Of a DNA stretch of 64,000 nt, positions 21,445 through 32,302 are shown one piece after another. Position 1 is the first letter of the stretch. Each line of letters starts with the position of its first letter. The position numbers and the translations under genes were made by a program. The notes under the pieces were generated by a model that was not told the DNA's origin, did not search any database, and saw only the letters and a list, made by a program, of their open reading frames with translations. The stretch is from Hetaerina americana (lineage: Eukaryota; Arthropoda; Insecta; Odonata; Calopterygidae). The stretch spans positions 4,115,564-4,179,563 of the forward strand of contig JAKTNV010000009.1 of the NCBI GenBank assembly GCA_022747635.1. Direction: 5' to 3'.

Positions 21445-22165
21445 GATTACCATATCTCATAAGACTCCAATCTACGTCTTCCATTTTGCGTAAAAGAACA
21501 TTCTTCCGCTCAGTACATAACTACGCTCGGGATCGAAATTTTGTCGAGCCTTTCCTAAACATCCTTAGTCTCAACCCCCCTGTCGTCAAAACCCTCCTCC
21601 TAGTGAGCGCCATTTCCGGGATAGGTCAACTATTCCACTTGCTCTAGTTTCTGATCTCCCATTCTATTATTTAACTTAGCCTTCCTTCTTCTACATAACC
21701 GCTTTCTAGGAATCTTTATCATTCACAAACTAAGCAAATGTCTCCTCTGACTTTAATTTCTACCTCAAATTCTTCCCATTCTGCTCCAAACATTTCCACC
21801 AAACTGTACGCTGGAAAACGCGGGTGATAATGGATGACCCTGCCTTACACCTCTCCCTAGCACTACCCAGTACGGCTCTCTATCTGCCAATCGCACCTGA
21901 GCAGTGGGAGACATGTGCAGGTTGCGGATTAGCCTCCTGTCTCTCCAATCCATACCTATAGTATTTTCTGCACTACGTTCATTAGCTTTTCCCAATTCAC
22001 TTTATGGAACGCCTTTTTGACATCTACGAAACAGGCAAATACTTCCTGATTGCATTTTATATTCCTCTCGATTTGTGAAATCATCACTGCAATGGCATCA
22101 CACGTACCTCTCCCCTTCCTGAACCCAAACTGATCATTCCCTAAATAATCATTTGCCATTTGTGC
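21445..22165 (-). pseudogene. L-delta copy 2, RT domain
   Basis: The minus strand gives ANDYLGNDQFGFRKGRGT, FACFVDVKKAFHKVNWEKL (first catalytic Asp retained), then in the next frame DWRDRRLIRNLHMSPTAQVR and VVLGRGVRQGHPLSPAFSS. The palm box with FADD is not seen. Frameshifts separate the parts. The copy is cut at 22165 by mariner A sequence; endonuclease/linker sequence of the same family resumes beyond it (22615-22900). Confidence 0.8.
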
Positions 22166-22169
22166 ATCC

Positions 22170-22612
22170 ATATATATGCAGAAATATATATATGCAGAAA
22201 TATGGACAAGAGAAAGGTGGGGCGAAGTTGGTGCCGCGGGTGCTTTCGGACGAAAAAAGGAAACTCTCACGCGGATCTGCCAAGAGCTTCTCGACCATGT
22301 GAGGATTGAGGACCCAAATATTTTAAAAAATGCCCCACCAAACTTCTTCCTCTTTCCCCGTCTCAAATTCGAGCTGAAAGGGCGTCTCCACGGGTCGGTG
22401 GAAGCGTTACAACTGACCGTAACAAGGGAACTTAGCAGTATTCCGGGCGCCACCTTCCAGAGGGCGTACGAGGCGTGGAAAACCCACGGGCACAGCGGTG
22501 TGTGGACGCACAAGGGTGTGCTACTTCGAAGACTTTGAGTGAATATATCGATTCTGGAAATAAATGTTTATTAATCGACTCAATCCTACTACTTTTGGGA
22601 CAGAACCTGTTG
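22170..22612 (+). pseudogene. mariner A C-terminal copy
   Basis: The plus strand reads ETLTRICQELLDHVRIEDPN directly followed by ILKNAPPNFFLFPRLKFELK and LTVTRELSSIPGATFQRAYE. This is the same N-to-C deletion junction as at 12152-12772. The 5' half is missing. The right TIR (GGGACAGAACCTGTTG) ends next to TA at 22613-22614. It lies within L-delta copy 2. Confidence 0.8.
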
Positions 22613-22614
22613 TA

Positions 22615-22900
22615 CCCGGCTCCCTTTCCTCCCTGAAGGGTTCTTCTACAGTCAGGCGGTACGCCAAACTTATCGTTCCTGGTAATGCTTATAAATCCCA
22701 TTCACTAAACTGCCTTCCCCGTTTTATTCTTTTTAATCGGTACTTGGCCTTCATTACCACTAAATTATGATCTTAATCCGAATCCACAACATGGAAACTT
22801 CGATATATCATGCTTCGCCTAAATCAGCGCTTCGCCATAATATAGTTGAAATGATAACCCTCTTAATTTCGGGCCATTTTCCGCACACCAACAAGCACTG
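22615..22900 (-). pseudogene. L-delta endonuclease C-terminus and linker
   Basis: Minus-strand reading gives YIMAKRRFRRSMIYRS-like text near 22830-22880 and DHNLVVMKAKYRLKRIKRGR near 22715-22775. The SDHN-type block is the last catalytic motif (Asp-His) of APE endonucleases in LINEs. Internal frameshifts and an in-frame stop are visible. Confidence 0.6.
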
Positions 22901-22959
22901 TCCTGTTTAAATCGAGCGTTGGTAATGAAAAATCCCTAAAGCCTTCCGAAATGTAATAT

Positions 22960-23572
22960 ATGTAGGCATGATGCATGATTGGTGTTCAGTCGCCCCCTTT
23001 CCACGCGGTTTTTGGTGAGTCGCGGGGTGCCAGGTGCATGAGGAAGTAGATAGATAGATAGAGGTGGGCGAAATTTAGACCAAATGGTCCCTTCCATTTA
23101 ACCCATCGCCATATACTTATAATAATAGCCGGTAAATTTATAATTAAATGCTTAAACAGTACCTATACACGTACATACACTTAAATATATATAGACAGAC
23201 AGGCATACTTGACGCGCAGAAATGCCCACCTAAAAATATATATACTTACGTATACATATATAAATTATTTATGCACCTTCACATACACACATACACAAAG
23301 TCGATTACAGTGGAGAAATAAAATGATAAAATAGGGAAAGTCTAGGCCAAGAATGAGGTTTGTGGGAAAAGCTTGGGAGAGCGTTGCTCACCTAGTAAAA
23401 ACCCCAGGCAGGAAAAACACCCTCAAAGAGAAGGGGCTTTCAAAAACCTGCGAAAACCCTATGAATCAGAGGAAATAGGGATTAGATGTAGAATAGCAGG
23501 TGTCCTACCACCTCCTGACAAACGCCCTTGCGACGGCTTGCGGGATATTATGGAGATGTAAATGTATCGCTT
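22960..23572 (+). mobile_element. zeta copy 3, with a 450-bp interruption
   Basis: The left part (22960-23055: GTAGGCATGATGCATGATTG, CCACGCGGTTTTTGGTGAGT) matches zeta near its 3' end. The terminal hairpin and GTAGAT-like tail appear only at 23505-23572 (CGACGGCTTGCGGGATATTA). Between them lies about 450 bp, beginning with a GATA run at 23048-23062 and holding several ATATAC stretches, that is absent from the other copies. Confidence 0.5.
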
Positions 23573-24129
23573 TATCCCCGCAGTAATTTCGTGTTCCTAA
23601 ATCGTAGTCCACTACCTCACTATCATTTATTTCCTCATATACTGTCGCTTTCCAATCCGCCATCACTTTCAAATATTTCCTTCCGGGATACCTCCCAAAT
23701 ATGACTAATACTTGATTGCATACCTTGTCCACTTCCTCCTCGTGATTGGTCGGATGCATGCTTGCATGTATACATTGCACGTGGTATGCGTGTACCCGGA
23801 CTATGGCCTACGCTTTCATGTTTTTCTTTAATGCAATGGTGAGAGCCTTGCGGATTCTCATCTTGAAAAATTAAAAAAATGTAATTTCCACTAACCTTTT
23901 AGGGTATGAGACCGGTTTCATCGCACATGAGATGGAACCGGTTCGATACCACAATGAAGATTCGTGAATTCAACGAAGTTTTGCAAATTCCTTTGTTGGC
24001 TCAGCTACTGCTTCTAGTAATACTATTCAAGAGCTTGCGTGCTCTATGTTTGCTGCGCTTCTCTTCAGAAAATAAATACTTGGTTGACTTGCGTTAAATA
24101 CTGCGTTGAAAACTTGATGGAGTGAAGAC
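23573..24129. other. unassigned
   Basis: No recognisable feature. Confidence 0.4.
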
Positions 24130-24625
24130 GTTAAGAAAAGATTTGTTAAAATTTAGATATGGAGCGTTGTTTTGCACGTAGGCACGGAAACATGGTCACT
24201 GAAGCAGGAGGATTGATGTAGATTGTAGGCTTTTGAAATGTGGGTGTGGAGAAGAATGGATAAAGTGAAATGGACCGAGAGGAAAACAAACGAAAAAGTG
24301 CTGGGTATGGTGAGATGGGAGGAGTGGGGATTGTTGGGAGACATGAAAAGGGAGAAGGAAAAATGGATGAAGGGCATATCGATCAGCAGTGAGATGTTTA
24401 AGACTGTAATAGAGGGGAGAATGTTAAGCAAACGAGGAAGGGGCAGGTATAGGAGATAGGCATGTTGGACGGGATGAAGGGAGGAAGGAAGTACACAGAG
24501 ATGAAGAGGAATCTGATGTAGAGTAGGTTGCTGGATTGTGTTTTGTTAAGGTAGGCTAAGAAATATATCCTTGTACAACTGTACTACGTGGGTCCATCTA
24601 AAACCTACCTTAAGCGGTAGAATAC
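24130..24625 (+). pseudogene. L-delta copy 3, C-terminus and 3' end
   Basis: The open frame at 24238-24459 reads MWVWRRMDKVKWTERKTNEK and LGMVRWEEWGLLGD, then a basic stretch ending KRGRGRYRR, the C-terminal part of the L-delta protein. The 3' end at 24595-24622 has the short CTACC...GGTAG hairpin found in other copies. It is 5'-truncated and shows a stop at 24212-24220. Confidence 0.8.
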
Positions 24626-25490
24626 AAATGTAAATAACTCATATTGGGGAATCAAATTTAAAACTTATGGCCCCTTAGCAGTTCAGAGAGTTTACCTTAA
24701 GCTTAGAAGTTACCTTTCAATCTTGTTCCAAAGGGTAAATGGCATAATTAATTTGGAGTAAAGATGTAGTTGAGGAGCATGCAGTAATTGCTGGTGATTG
24801 CTGCTGGTTTGTTTGTAATACTGTAGTTCTATCTCTTTTGGCCTTCTTTATTTGAAGACGTCAAAAGTCTTTTTGAATCTGAGGTGTTTTCAAAAATGTC
24901 TCTCGTAACCTCTTTGAACATAAGGCTTCCCTTCGTGTCTATCTCGTCATCCATGAGATTCAATTGCTTGTTTGCTTAATAGTGTATTTCAAATTGTCCC
25001 CTAATAAATGTTTCCATCCTATCTCAATCATCAAGTCCTTGGCGATCCAAATGTTGGAACACCGCATAAGAACCCACACTCCAAACCTCGTCTTCCATCT
25101 TGTCTTGTCCACGTGATCTTTAGTGGAATTGGCTCAGGGCCAATCGGGCCATGCCTGGCCCCTTTCGTGGCATGTGGGTCTATTTAGAACAAACGTTTCA
25201 GGCATGAGAGCTGCTTCCATTATTGGCGACCCTTTTGCATGTTTTCACCACCCCTCAACCTGAATCATCAGGTGTCGTAAGGGCTGTCGGAAGATATCTT
25301 AATGCCACCAGGTGGGGGGTGGTCACCACGGGAGCCCAGTGCTGAAGCATGGTGATTAGCCACCATGCAATCCGGATAAATAGATTTTAGGTCATTAAAA
25401 TTAACTGAAAATTCGGTATCATTTTATTTCCATTTTAATGGTTCCACGCCTCCTTTTCTTCTCTGGCAATCGCTATTTGCGTGGGGAGAT
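24626..25490. other. unassigned
   Basis: A GC-richer segment at 25125-25375 looks repeat-like (short GGTGG runs and a GCATGGTGATTAGCCACCATGC inverted repeat at about 25347-25368) but has no partner here. Confidence 0.4.
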
Positions 25491-25492
25491 AT

Positions 25493-25770
25493 GCCTACAT
25501 CTAGATAATACCCGGCGAGGCTCCGCGGGGACGTATGGCGGGGGTATTAGGTCACCACCCGTAAAAATAAAATCACAAGTAAAACTTGCATATGCATGCA
25601 AACCTACACCCACACAGGTGTATTAATTCATGCAAAAACCATTTTAACTTACGCGCATGCAAATACAAAGACTACCAACTAACATACCCATTCAAATACA
25701 AAGTTAGTAGAAATCAATCCAATGAGGTGCGAATTAGGATTGAAAAGTAAGAAGGGGCAATTCTACAGCC
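25493..25770 (-). mobile_element. L-beta 3' UTR fragment (subtype 2)
   Basis: Terminal hairpin region at 25505-25545 (GGCGGGGGTATTAGGTCACC), then the UTR with CACACAGGTGTATTAATTCATG and ACTACCAACTAACATACCC. The right end (25728 onward) matches 2893-2945. Confidence 0.7.
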
Positions 25771-26559
25771 ACGTGGACATGTGACACACCGCAGCAGGCA
25801 GGCAGACTTAGGAGGGAGAGAGAAAGAGAGAGAGAGACGAGGGACGGAAGGAGAATTTGAAAACAAACAAAACAGGCCAAGCAATACATTTATTAAATGG
25901 CTGTTCCATGCCCCGTTTTTTCACATGGTCTTGTGCGAAACGTTTGTGAAAAAACTATCCATTCTGTTTCTCCTTCCAAGGTTTGAGGTCAGCCTACCTT
26001 AACTGAAAGCCATCTCAACGAGCTATATTTCTCCAGCCATGAGCGTAATGCCGATCATGAGCATCAATTTGAATTTCGGGTATTTCGAATCGTCGAACTT
26101 CAAGATCTCAATTGCTGTCGTCATGGAATGTGCCTGGGGAAGAGGGTCGGAGTCTCTCCACCACTCGGACGTAATGCGGGCGAAGTATGGCTTCCTTTGT
26201 GCCTTTGTTGAACTCATACGATTTGCATTAACCCATTAGTTTCATTCCTGCACGTAATCTTTGTAATCAGGGTTCCCAATATTTTTTTAGCTTTTCTGTT
26301 GGTCCAGAAGGATTTTTCAATGAAAGAGCGGCGTGTTTAATTAAGGTCTTCCCGCGAGGGGTAAGCGAAATGCTGATATGTATTCCCGACGACGTCTTAT
26401 CTAAAGGCGAAAATAGCTCTCTTTAATTTATTTCATTCCGACGTGTGCCCAGCAATCGTTTCTTGCCATAGTGGTGTGGGCGAACACCCATGTTGCCAGA
26501 ATTGGAGTCGCAGAACGGATTGTGTTTTTCCATGGAAACCTCTCGAGGGAGGTGACGCC
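25771..26559. other. unassigned
   Basis: A GAGA-rich stretch lies at 25797-25845. Nothing else is recognised. Confidence 0.4.
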
Positions 26560-27600
26560 CGGTTCAAGGGGATGTCCTGAAGCAGGCGAGTAAACCAATT
26601 AACACCCTCAGGCCAATGGCCATCCCCGGGGGTGCACACTTCTCCCCAGGTTGGGTGGGGGTTCCGTCAGGGGGGTGATGTTTTGTCCGCCACACTCTCG
26701 TGACGGCCGCGGCGGGCGACGTCGTAAGCTGCCGCCGCGGAGGAAGCCCCAGAAGGCCCAGGAGGAGGTTGGGGGGCCGGGATGGGGGGTCGTGGCGGAG
26801 TAGGGAGCATACATGCTCAGTCTCATCCGCGCTCACGTTTCGCTCGCGACAGAGGTGACTTGAGGAGGGAAGTGGCTTTGCAGTGCGGGGCCACCCTTTT
26901 AGTCCCATCGCGGCTGCTGCCCCCCCACAGAGGAGAGGTGCGTGAGAACCGCGTGGTGTACGAGAGTGGACCTCCAAGTCCGGCGCCCTCCTCACGCGAC
27001 CACCCCGGGGTTCCATTCGCCGGCGGCCACAGAGTGCAGCGAAGACTCCCTCCAGCCATGCTGCTATTAGAGGTAGGGAAAGCCCCGTCGCCTCCGGAAG
27101 ACCTTTTTGTTGGTGCGCCACCCTCGCCATAGCAACGGTTCGTGTCGATCGTTTCGTCCACCGTCCAGTTGGTCACCTCTCTTTCTTTTGGTTTCGGCCT
27201 TCCTTTACTGGGGGCCCGAGAAGAGGAAGTGCTCGCCACCGTCGCTGGGCCCGGGAGGGTGTCCTTCTCGGTGGGCGTGCGGTCGCGGGGGACTCGTTGC
27301 CCACCGCTGCTGCTCTGCCCTCCGCCGCGGTCATTCGCCACGCGCCGCCCGCGACTCCGGTGGGCGGGCGTGGGACGGAGGTGTAAACTTGATTCGCACT
27401 TTCCCGGAGGAAGTTTGTCTCTTTTTTCAGGAGAGGGCAGAGTGTTTTCAAACTTCGCCCTCTTGCACGCAATCGCCTCGAACTGGTGCGACTGCTTGTC
27501 ATCTCAGCACCTTTCGAGCTGTGCAGCACTGCGTTGCGCTTCTCCTGCGCGGGTGATTTGCGCAAGGAATTGTTTCTTCTAATTTCCACTTGAAATTTTA
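26560..27600. other. CpG-dense island, unassigned
   Basis: About 1 kb is much more GC- and CpG-rich than its surroundings and is open in several frames on both strands; the longest are 188 and 172 residues on the minus strand (26564-27130; 26823-27341) and about 149 on the plus strand. The 172-residue frame starts MANDRGGGQSSSGG, is rich in Ser, Gly, Arg and Pro, and shows no domain. Overlapping long frames are expected from base composition alone. It may be the promoter/first exon of a host gene or a GC-rich element not seen elsewhere in this window. A weak block, SADETEHV, recalls the C-terminal Cys/His motif of some LINE RTs but the Cys pattern is poor. Confidence 0.35.
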
Positions 27601-28429
27601 TTCTTCGAGACCGTGGTTTTGCTGCAATGAACCATCAGCAGACTAATGATGTCGCATAGCAACGAAGCCGATGGCCGTGAAAAATAAAAGGTCGTGAAAA
27701 ATGACCAGAGCCGTGAGCAATAAAAGGTCCGGTAGTGATTGCAACGTTAGTGTTCATTTGCTATGAAAGACTTGCACCAAGTAACGCCTAAGACACCATC
27801 TTAAAATACAGACGAATATATTGAATAACATGCGCTTTTCTTTACTGCGTTGATGCTTGTGAGTGTTTCTTTTCGATTTAGAATCTGCAGAAAATTCTTT
27901 GCCATGCGTGCATATTTATAATGGATGGAAAGACATGTCCATGGAATTTAATTTAATGGAAAACAGGGAGACTCTCTCAGGTGGCAAAACTTGCCAATGT
28001 TATTTCAATCTTGCTTATAATCGATTCATTTGCACGCTTAATTCCCCCCCCCCCCCCGGCCACTGATCGATCGATATACTTACTACTCCGTCACTTTCGC
28101 GTGCTCCGAGGTTTCTGATTTCAAATTTTGCTCCTTTAGACAGGTTTCCATGATTTTGATTGGGCAGTCCTTTCTCAAATTGAGTGTCAATTATTCCTAA
28201 TTTGTGCTTACAAGAATTCGACAATTGTTTTCATCATTCGTACCCGTCATTACGACAAACCGTTTTTTGCTCTCGCAAACATACGATTCGCACAATAAAG
28301 TTGCAAATACTTTCCGAAATTCTATTTCTGCCTGTCTTACGTTCATTACTGTTACTTTCTTTTCTCCCGAAACCTAAGCTATTCTTTGATTTAATAAAAT
28401 GACTTTTCCTATTTTTGAACTAAACGCTA
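27601..28429. other. unassigned, with a C14 tract
   Basis: A run of 14 C lies at 28044-28057. An imperfect repeat with AAAAGGTC(G/C) and GTGA occurs at 27680-27735. No gene is recognised. Confidence 0.4.
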
Positions 28430-28760
28430 TATGCAGGGTGAAGCAGAATAAACTCTGATGTGACGGGTGAATTATAAAAAAACCAACCAAGATAATAATA
28501 GGTGTTTGTTCCTGAAAACTGAATTTAATGCCATTTTGTTTTAATTACATTTTGAAAATTATTTCATCCAGGTGACGACCTTTGTTTGCGATGCACATGT
28601 TGAGTCGTTCAGAAAAGTTTTCGAAAACTCTTCTTAGCTTATCCCACGTTATTCCAGCGATGAGATCTGTAGATTCGGGCGAGATGTAGTGGAAGTTCGT
28701 CATTTTGAGAAAAACAAAATTTGCACTTTTCCTCAGACGTTTATTTGTAACGTCCAACGC
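28430..28760 (-). pseudogene. Tc1-like transposase C-terminus (tentative)
   Basis: The minus-strand frame (28545-28757) ends GITWDKLRRVFENFSERLNM followed by CIANKGRHLDEIIFKM. This resembles the C-terminal tail common to many Tc1/IS630-group transposases (V..NF..RL..CI...G.HL). The sequence beyond (28436-28480, CAGGGTGAAGCAGAATAAAC) would be the element end. No catalytic part is present, so the assignment is by a short tail only. Confidence 0.4.
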
Positions 28761-28800
28761 GTTTCAATTCATCGAACCATCTTCAGGTACAAGACAAGAT
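28725..28800 (-). mobile_element. Penelope-type tail motif
   Basis: On the minus strand: CTGAAGATGGTTCGATGAAT, then TGAAACGCGTTGGACG. The same CTGA-GA ... GAAAC arrangement closes the Penelope fragments at 16300-16335 and 33270-33310, so this is probably the 3' end of a third Penelope-like insertion. No coding sequence accompanies it. Confidence 0.45.
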
Positions 28801-29699
28801 TCAACATGTGGTACATCATATTTATACCTGTTTGATAAACTTTTCTTCCCCCCTTCCTTTAATTCTTTACAAGTAAGTAATAAATTATCTTGTTGCTCTA
28901 ATCAGTTTTGGAAAATTCTCTATCGGAGATTTCCGACTAGGCGCAAGAACAGATTTGTAAATATTGCCAAACACTGTAAACCCTCAGGTGCTGCTCTCTC
29001 GGGAATAGAACAGCAATGCATAGAGAGAGGAGGACGTTTACATGAGCATCCTTGAGATTTTCGCATCCTCTATTCTGGCATTGCATTTGTTTTTAACATT
29101 TTAAATAATTTCGCATTCAAAGCAATCGAATTCAAGTATTAGATGGCGCCATCGTTCTCCTTCGCCATCACTGATACAAGAATATGAACCTTTGTTTATT
29201 TATTTCGTAATCCACTATTTATTTGGAAGGGAGATTTTTTAATTATCTGATTCCGCCCCTCGAGGATTCATTTGTGTAGCACACTGCGCGAGGGAACTTC
29301 TCCTCTCTCCTCCGCCCCTCTCGCCGTCAATGCCCTTCGTTGCCAAGGATTTGACTCTCACGAAGATGCCGTAGTGCTCTCTACGCGTCTTCAGTCCGCC
29401 AGGTCGGATATTCGGATAGCGGGTCGGATATTCGAGCACTGCAGGGCCTTTTTTGATTTGAAGAGTAGCTCAGCGAGGAGATCGAATTGTGGGTCTGCAA
29501 AGCCATCTTTGCTAAATTATTCAGCTTAAAATGTAGCGAGGGTTAGTGATAGCATAGTTCATTTAACACGAATCAGATAGCATCGGACAGAAAATTGTAT
29601 AAGATATTTAATATAGATAAGAAAACGAACCTCGTTAAAAATTCAAAAACCATGATGTCAAGGAAAAATTATCTGTATTATTAGTTAATTTCCGAAGAT
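28801..29699. other. unassigned
   Basis: No feature recognised. The first 250 bp could be Penelope UTR, judging from the tail motif beside it. Confidence 0.35.
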
Positions 29700-31845
29700 T
29701 AAAACACAATGTGCAGAATATCATCACCTCATTCAAAGCACGGGCGTAGATATATAATTATTGGGACAAAGAGCTGGTTGTCCACTGATACTTCCGACGA
29801 TGAAATTTCCCCAAAATCCTTTTCCGTTTACAGAGATGACAGAATAAATAGAATCGGGGCGGTTTCTTTTTTGCTATTAGAAAGTCTTGCGTCAACCGAG
29901 GCAGAGGTAATTCCAGGTAAAGGCGCGGAAAGTGTTTGGTGCTCAATTAAAAGTTCTCAATCCAAAAAAAATTATGTATGCGCATTGTACAGGCCGCCGG
30001 ACAAATATAATCCCGCACTAGAACTAGATCAGCAAATGAAAAGTTACTCATCCCAAAGCAATGATCACGACATTTTAATCGGTGGACATTTCAATGTGTC
30101 ATTTATTTGAAAATTTTAAGGGAGATAGTATACAATAACCGAAATAAAGAGGATGCGTGGAATCACTTCCTTGAGATTACGCGCTCAGCAGCCAACAAGT
30201 TCATTCCCAGTAAATTTGTAAAAGATGACACGGAACCTGTATGGTACAACGCGGATGTTAGAAAGGCATTGCGACGTCTTATGTCAGGCCAAGATGCAAA
30301 TTATAAGGAACGATATCTCTAGTGACAAAAGGCATGAGCATTATTATGATTTTAAGATGGTTAGGTTGCATGCTAAGAAGGAATTTCACAAAACTATAAG
30401 CGAATTCACAAGGAAACGATCAAAAGAAATTTTGACAGATAATCCAAAAGCATTTAAGTTATACGTCAGAGAGGTTCAGGGAAATAAGTCAACTCTCAAT
30501 TTAAACTGTTAATTTAGTCACATGTTAAGTCCTTCGGGACAGTTCAAATACCAGCTCTCATTGCAAAGGATCTGGCGCCGGAAATCGCGCTGTAACAAGA
30601 AATAATATTTAAAAAGTCGCTAGTAGATCACAAGGTTCCCAGAGATTGGAAAACGGCTAATGTAACACCAATATTTAAAAACGGAGACGAGAAGAACCCG
30701 AGTAATTACAGACCTATTTCCCCTGCACCTATTTTGTGTCAGGTTATGGAACATGTAGTTGCTAGTTTGATCGTGAGACACCTTGATAATCAAAAGTTAT
30801 TAATGAAAAATCAGCAAGGCATCCGAAAAGGTAGATCCTGAGAGACACTACTTACGCTTTTTGTTTATGATATTCTAATTTCGGGAGAGAGCAATTTGTC
30901 TGTGGACCCGGTTTCTCTAGATATTAAAAAGGATTTCGACAAAGTACATAAACTATTCACAAAGCTAGAAGCATACGGCATAGATAAAAATATCCTTGGC
31001 TGGATTACTTTTAGACTTTCTAGACTTTTTGAATGGTCGGGAAAAAGAGTAGTCATAGGTAGAATTTGCTCTCATGCAGTAGAAATCACTTCGGGTGTCC
31101 TCAGGGAAGTGTCATCGGACCTCCTTTATTCCTTGTTTACGTTAACGACATTAACTCCGGAGTGAATTATAAGATACGTTTATTTCCGACGATGAAGTGG
31201 TTTAGATATATCCGTAATCCTGAGGACATAACAGCTTTTTCAGATGACCTAAATGCTATACGACGCTGGTCCAACACTTGGCAATAAGAATTAAACGTAA
31301 AAATTGTGTGTGTCGATGAATTTTTGGAAGATAACAATTCCCTTTCGAACGCCTACTGCATTGGGAACACCGAAATGAAATGTGTAGACTCGATTAAATA
31401 CTTTCGGGCGTTACCCTCCACTCACGATCTCTGCTGGGTTAAACACATGAGGGGAATATGTGGATAAGCCAAGATAAAATTAGGATTTATTATAAGAGTA
31501 CTGGGTAAATGTCACGAAATGGTAAAAGGTAAATGTCATATTATGATAAATAGAGCGGAGGTTAAATTACAGATTATAACTCTTGCATAAGTTATAAGGA
31601 TGTCTCTTAAGTGGTGATGTTAAAAATGCATTATTAATCCCATCGTATACGGTAGGAGAGGTCATGTCAATAAAATTGGAGAGATCAATAGTAGAATTGA
31701 AATATTAAAGATATAATTTATTCCACGAACGAAAAGGGATTAAATTGACATATTCCGACCACGGTAGGGGTAATAATATCCGGGTGATAGTAATACCCCG
31801 CCACACACCCTAGCGGTAGGTTGCAGGGTGCTATAAAATGCAAAA
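29700..31845 (+). pseudogene. L-alpha CR1-like LINE, 2.1-kb relic
   Basis: This is the longest coding relic of L-alpha. Endonuclease blocks come first (29709-30110: TKSWLSTDTSDDEISPKSFS, YVCALYRPPDKYNPALE, HDILIGGHFN; the usual GGDFN Asp is His). Then the linker WYNADVRKALRRLM and NPKAFKLYVREVQGNKSTL, then RT blocks (30600-31290): [76 protein letters not shown], and a damaged FADD box (LFPTMK by frame change). The 3' UTR (31560-31845) ends in the shared hairpin. Several internal segments are deleted and the frame is broken many times. It joins the RT of the family to the 3' UTR seen alone at 4265, 19312, 36895 and 42660. Confidence 0.88.
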
Positions 31846-32302
31846 TAAAAAACTATATGTTAACGACAGGACGTCTTTTTGGGTGCATAAATACAAGCGA
31901 AAAAAAGCGTCAATTTTTAAAGGTCAACGAAAAACGAACTATTTTATCACTTGAGGGCGTCGCAGGCTGGAGCAGGATGCACTTGCACCCACGAAATGAT
32001 ATGTATCGGTCGGAGGAGCTGCCAACACTAAGGAGAGGATTTCAAGTTTCCCTGCGTGATATTAAAACACCCTAGTGATCGAATGGTTGCGATCCTGATT
32101 CCATTTATTTATTTTTAAATTGCTCGTGTGCAATTGAGACAAATGGGACTCACTATTTCCCAAGCACACCGCAATGATCCAGGTTGCCATTTTCAATTTT
32201 CCTCTAACTTATCACCTTGCTTTCACCTAACCCCTTAAACAGACTCCGTGCCAATCAAGTTTAAGGCCTTGGCTTTTTCTTTTTCTAAACCAGTTATTGC
32301 AT
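31846..32302. other. unassigned
   Basis: No identity seen. Confidence 0.4.

Noticed and set aside
25125..25375. Possible SINE, from a GC-rich body and short inverted repeat
   Set aside because: There is no A/B-box pair and no second copy in the window.
26564..27130. 188-residue minus-strand frame with SADETEHV, resembling the C-terminal Cys/His block of some LINE RTs
   Set aside because: The Cys and His spacing is wrong and no other RT block lies nearby; the frame is explained by GC content.
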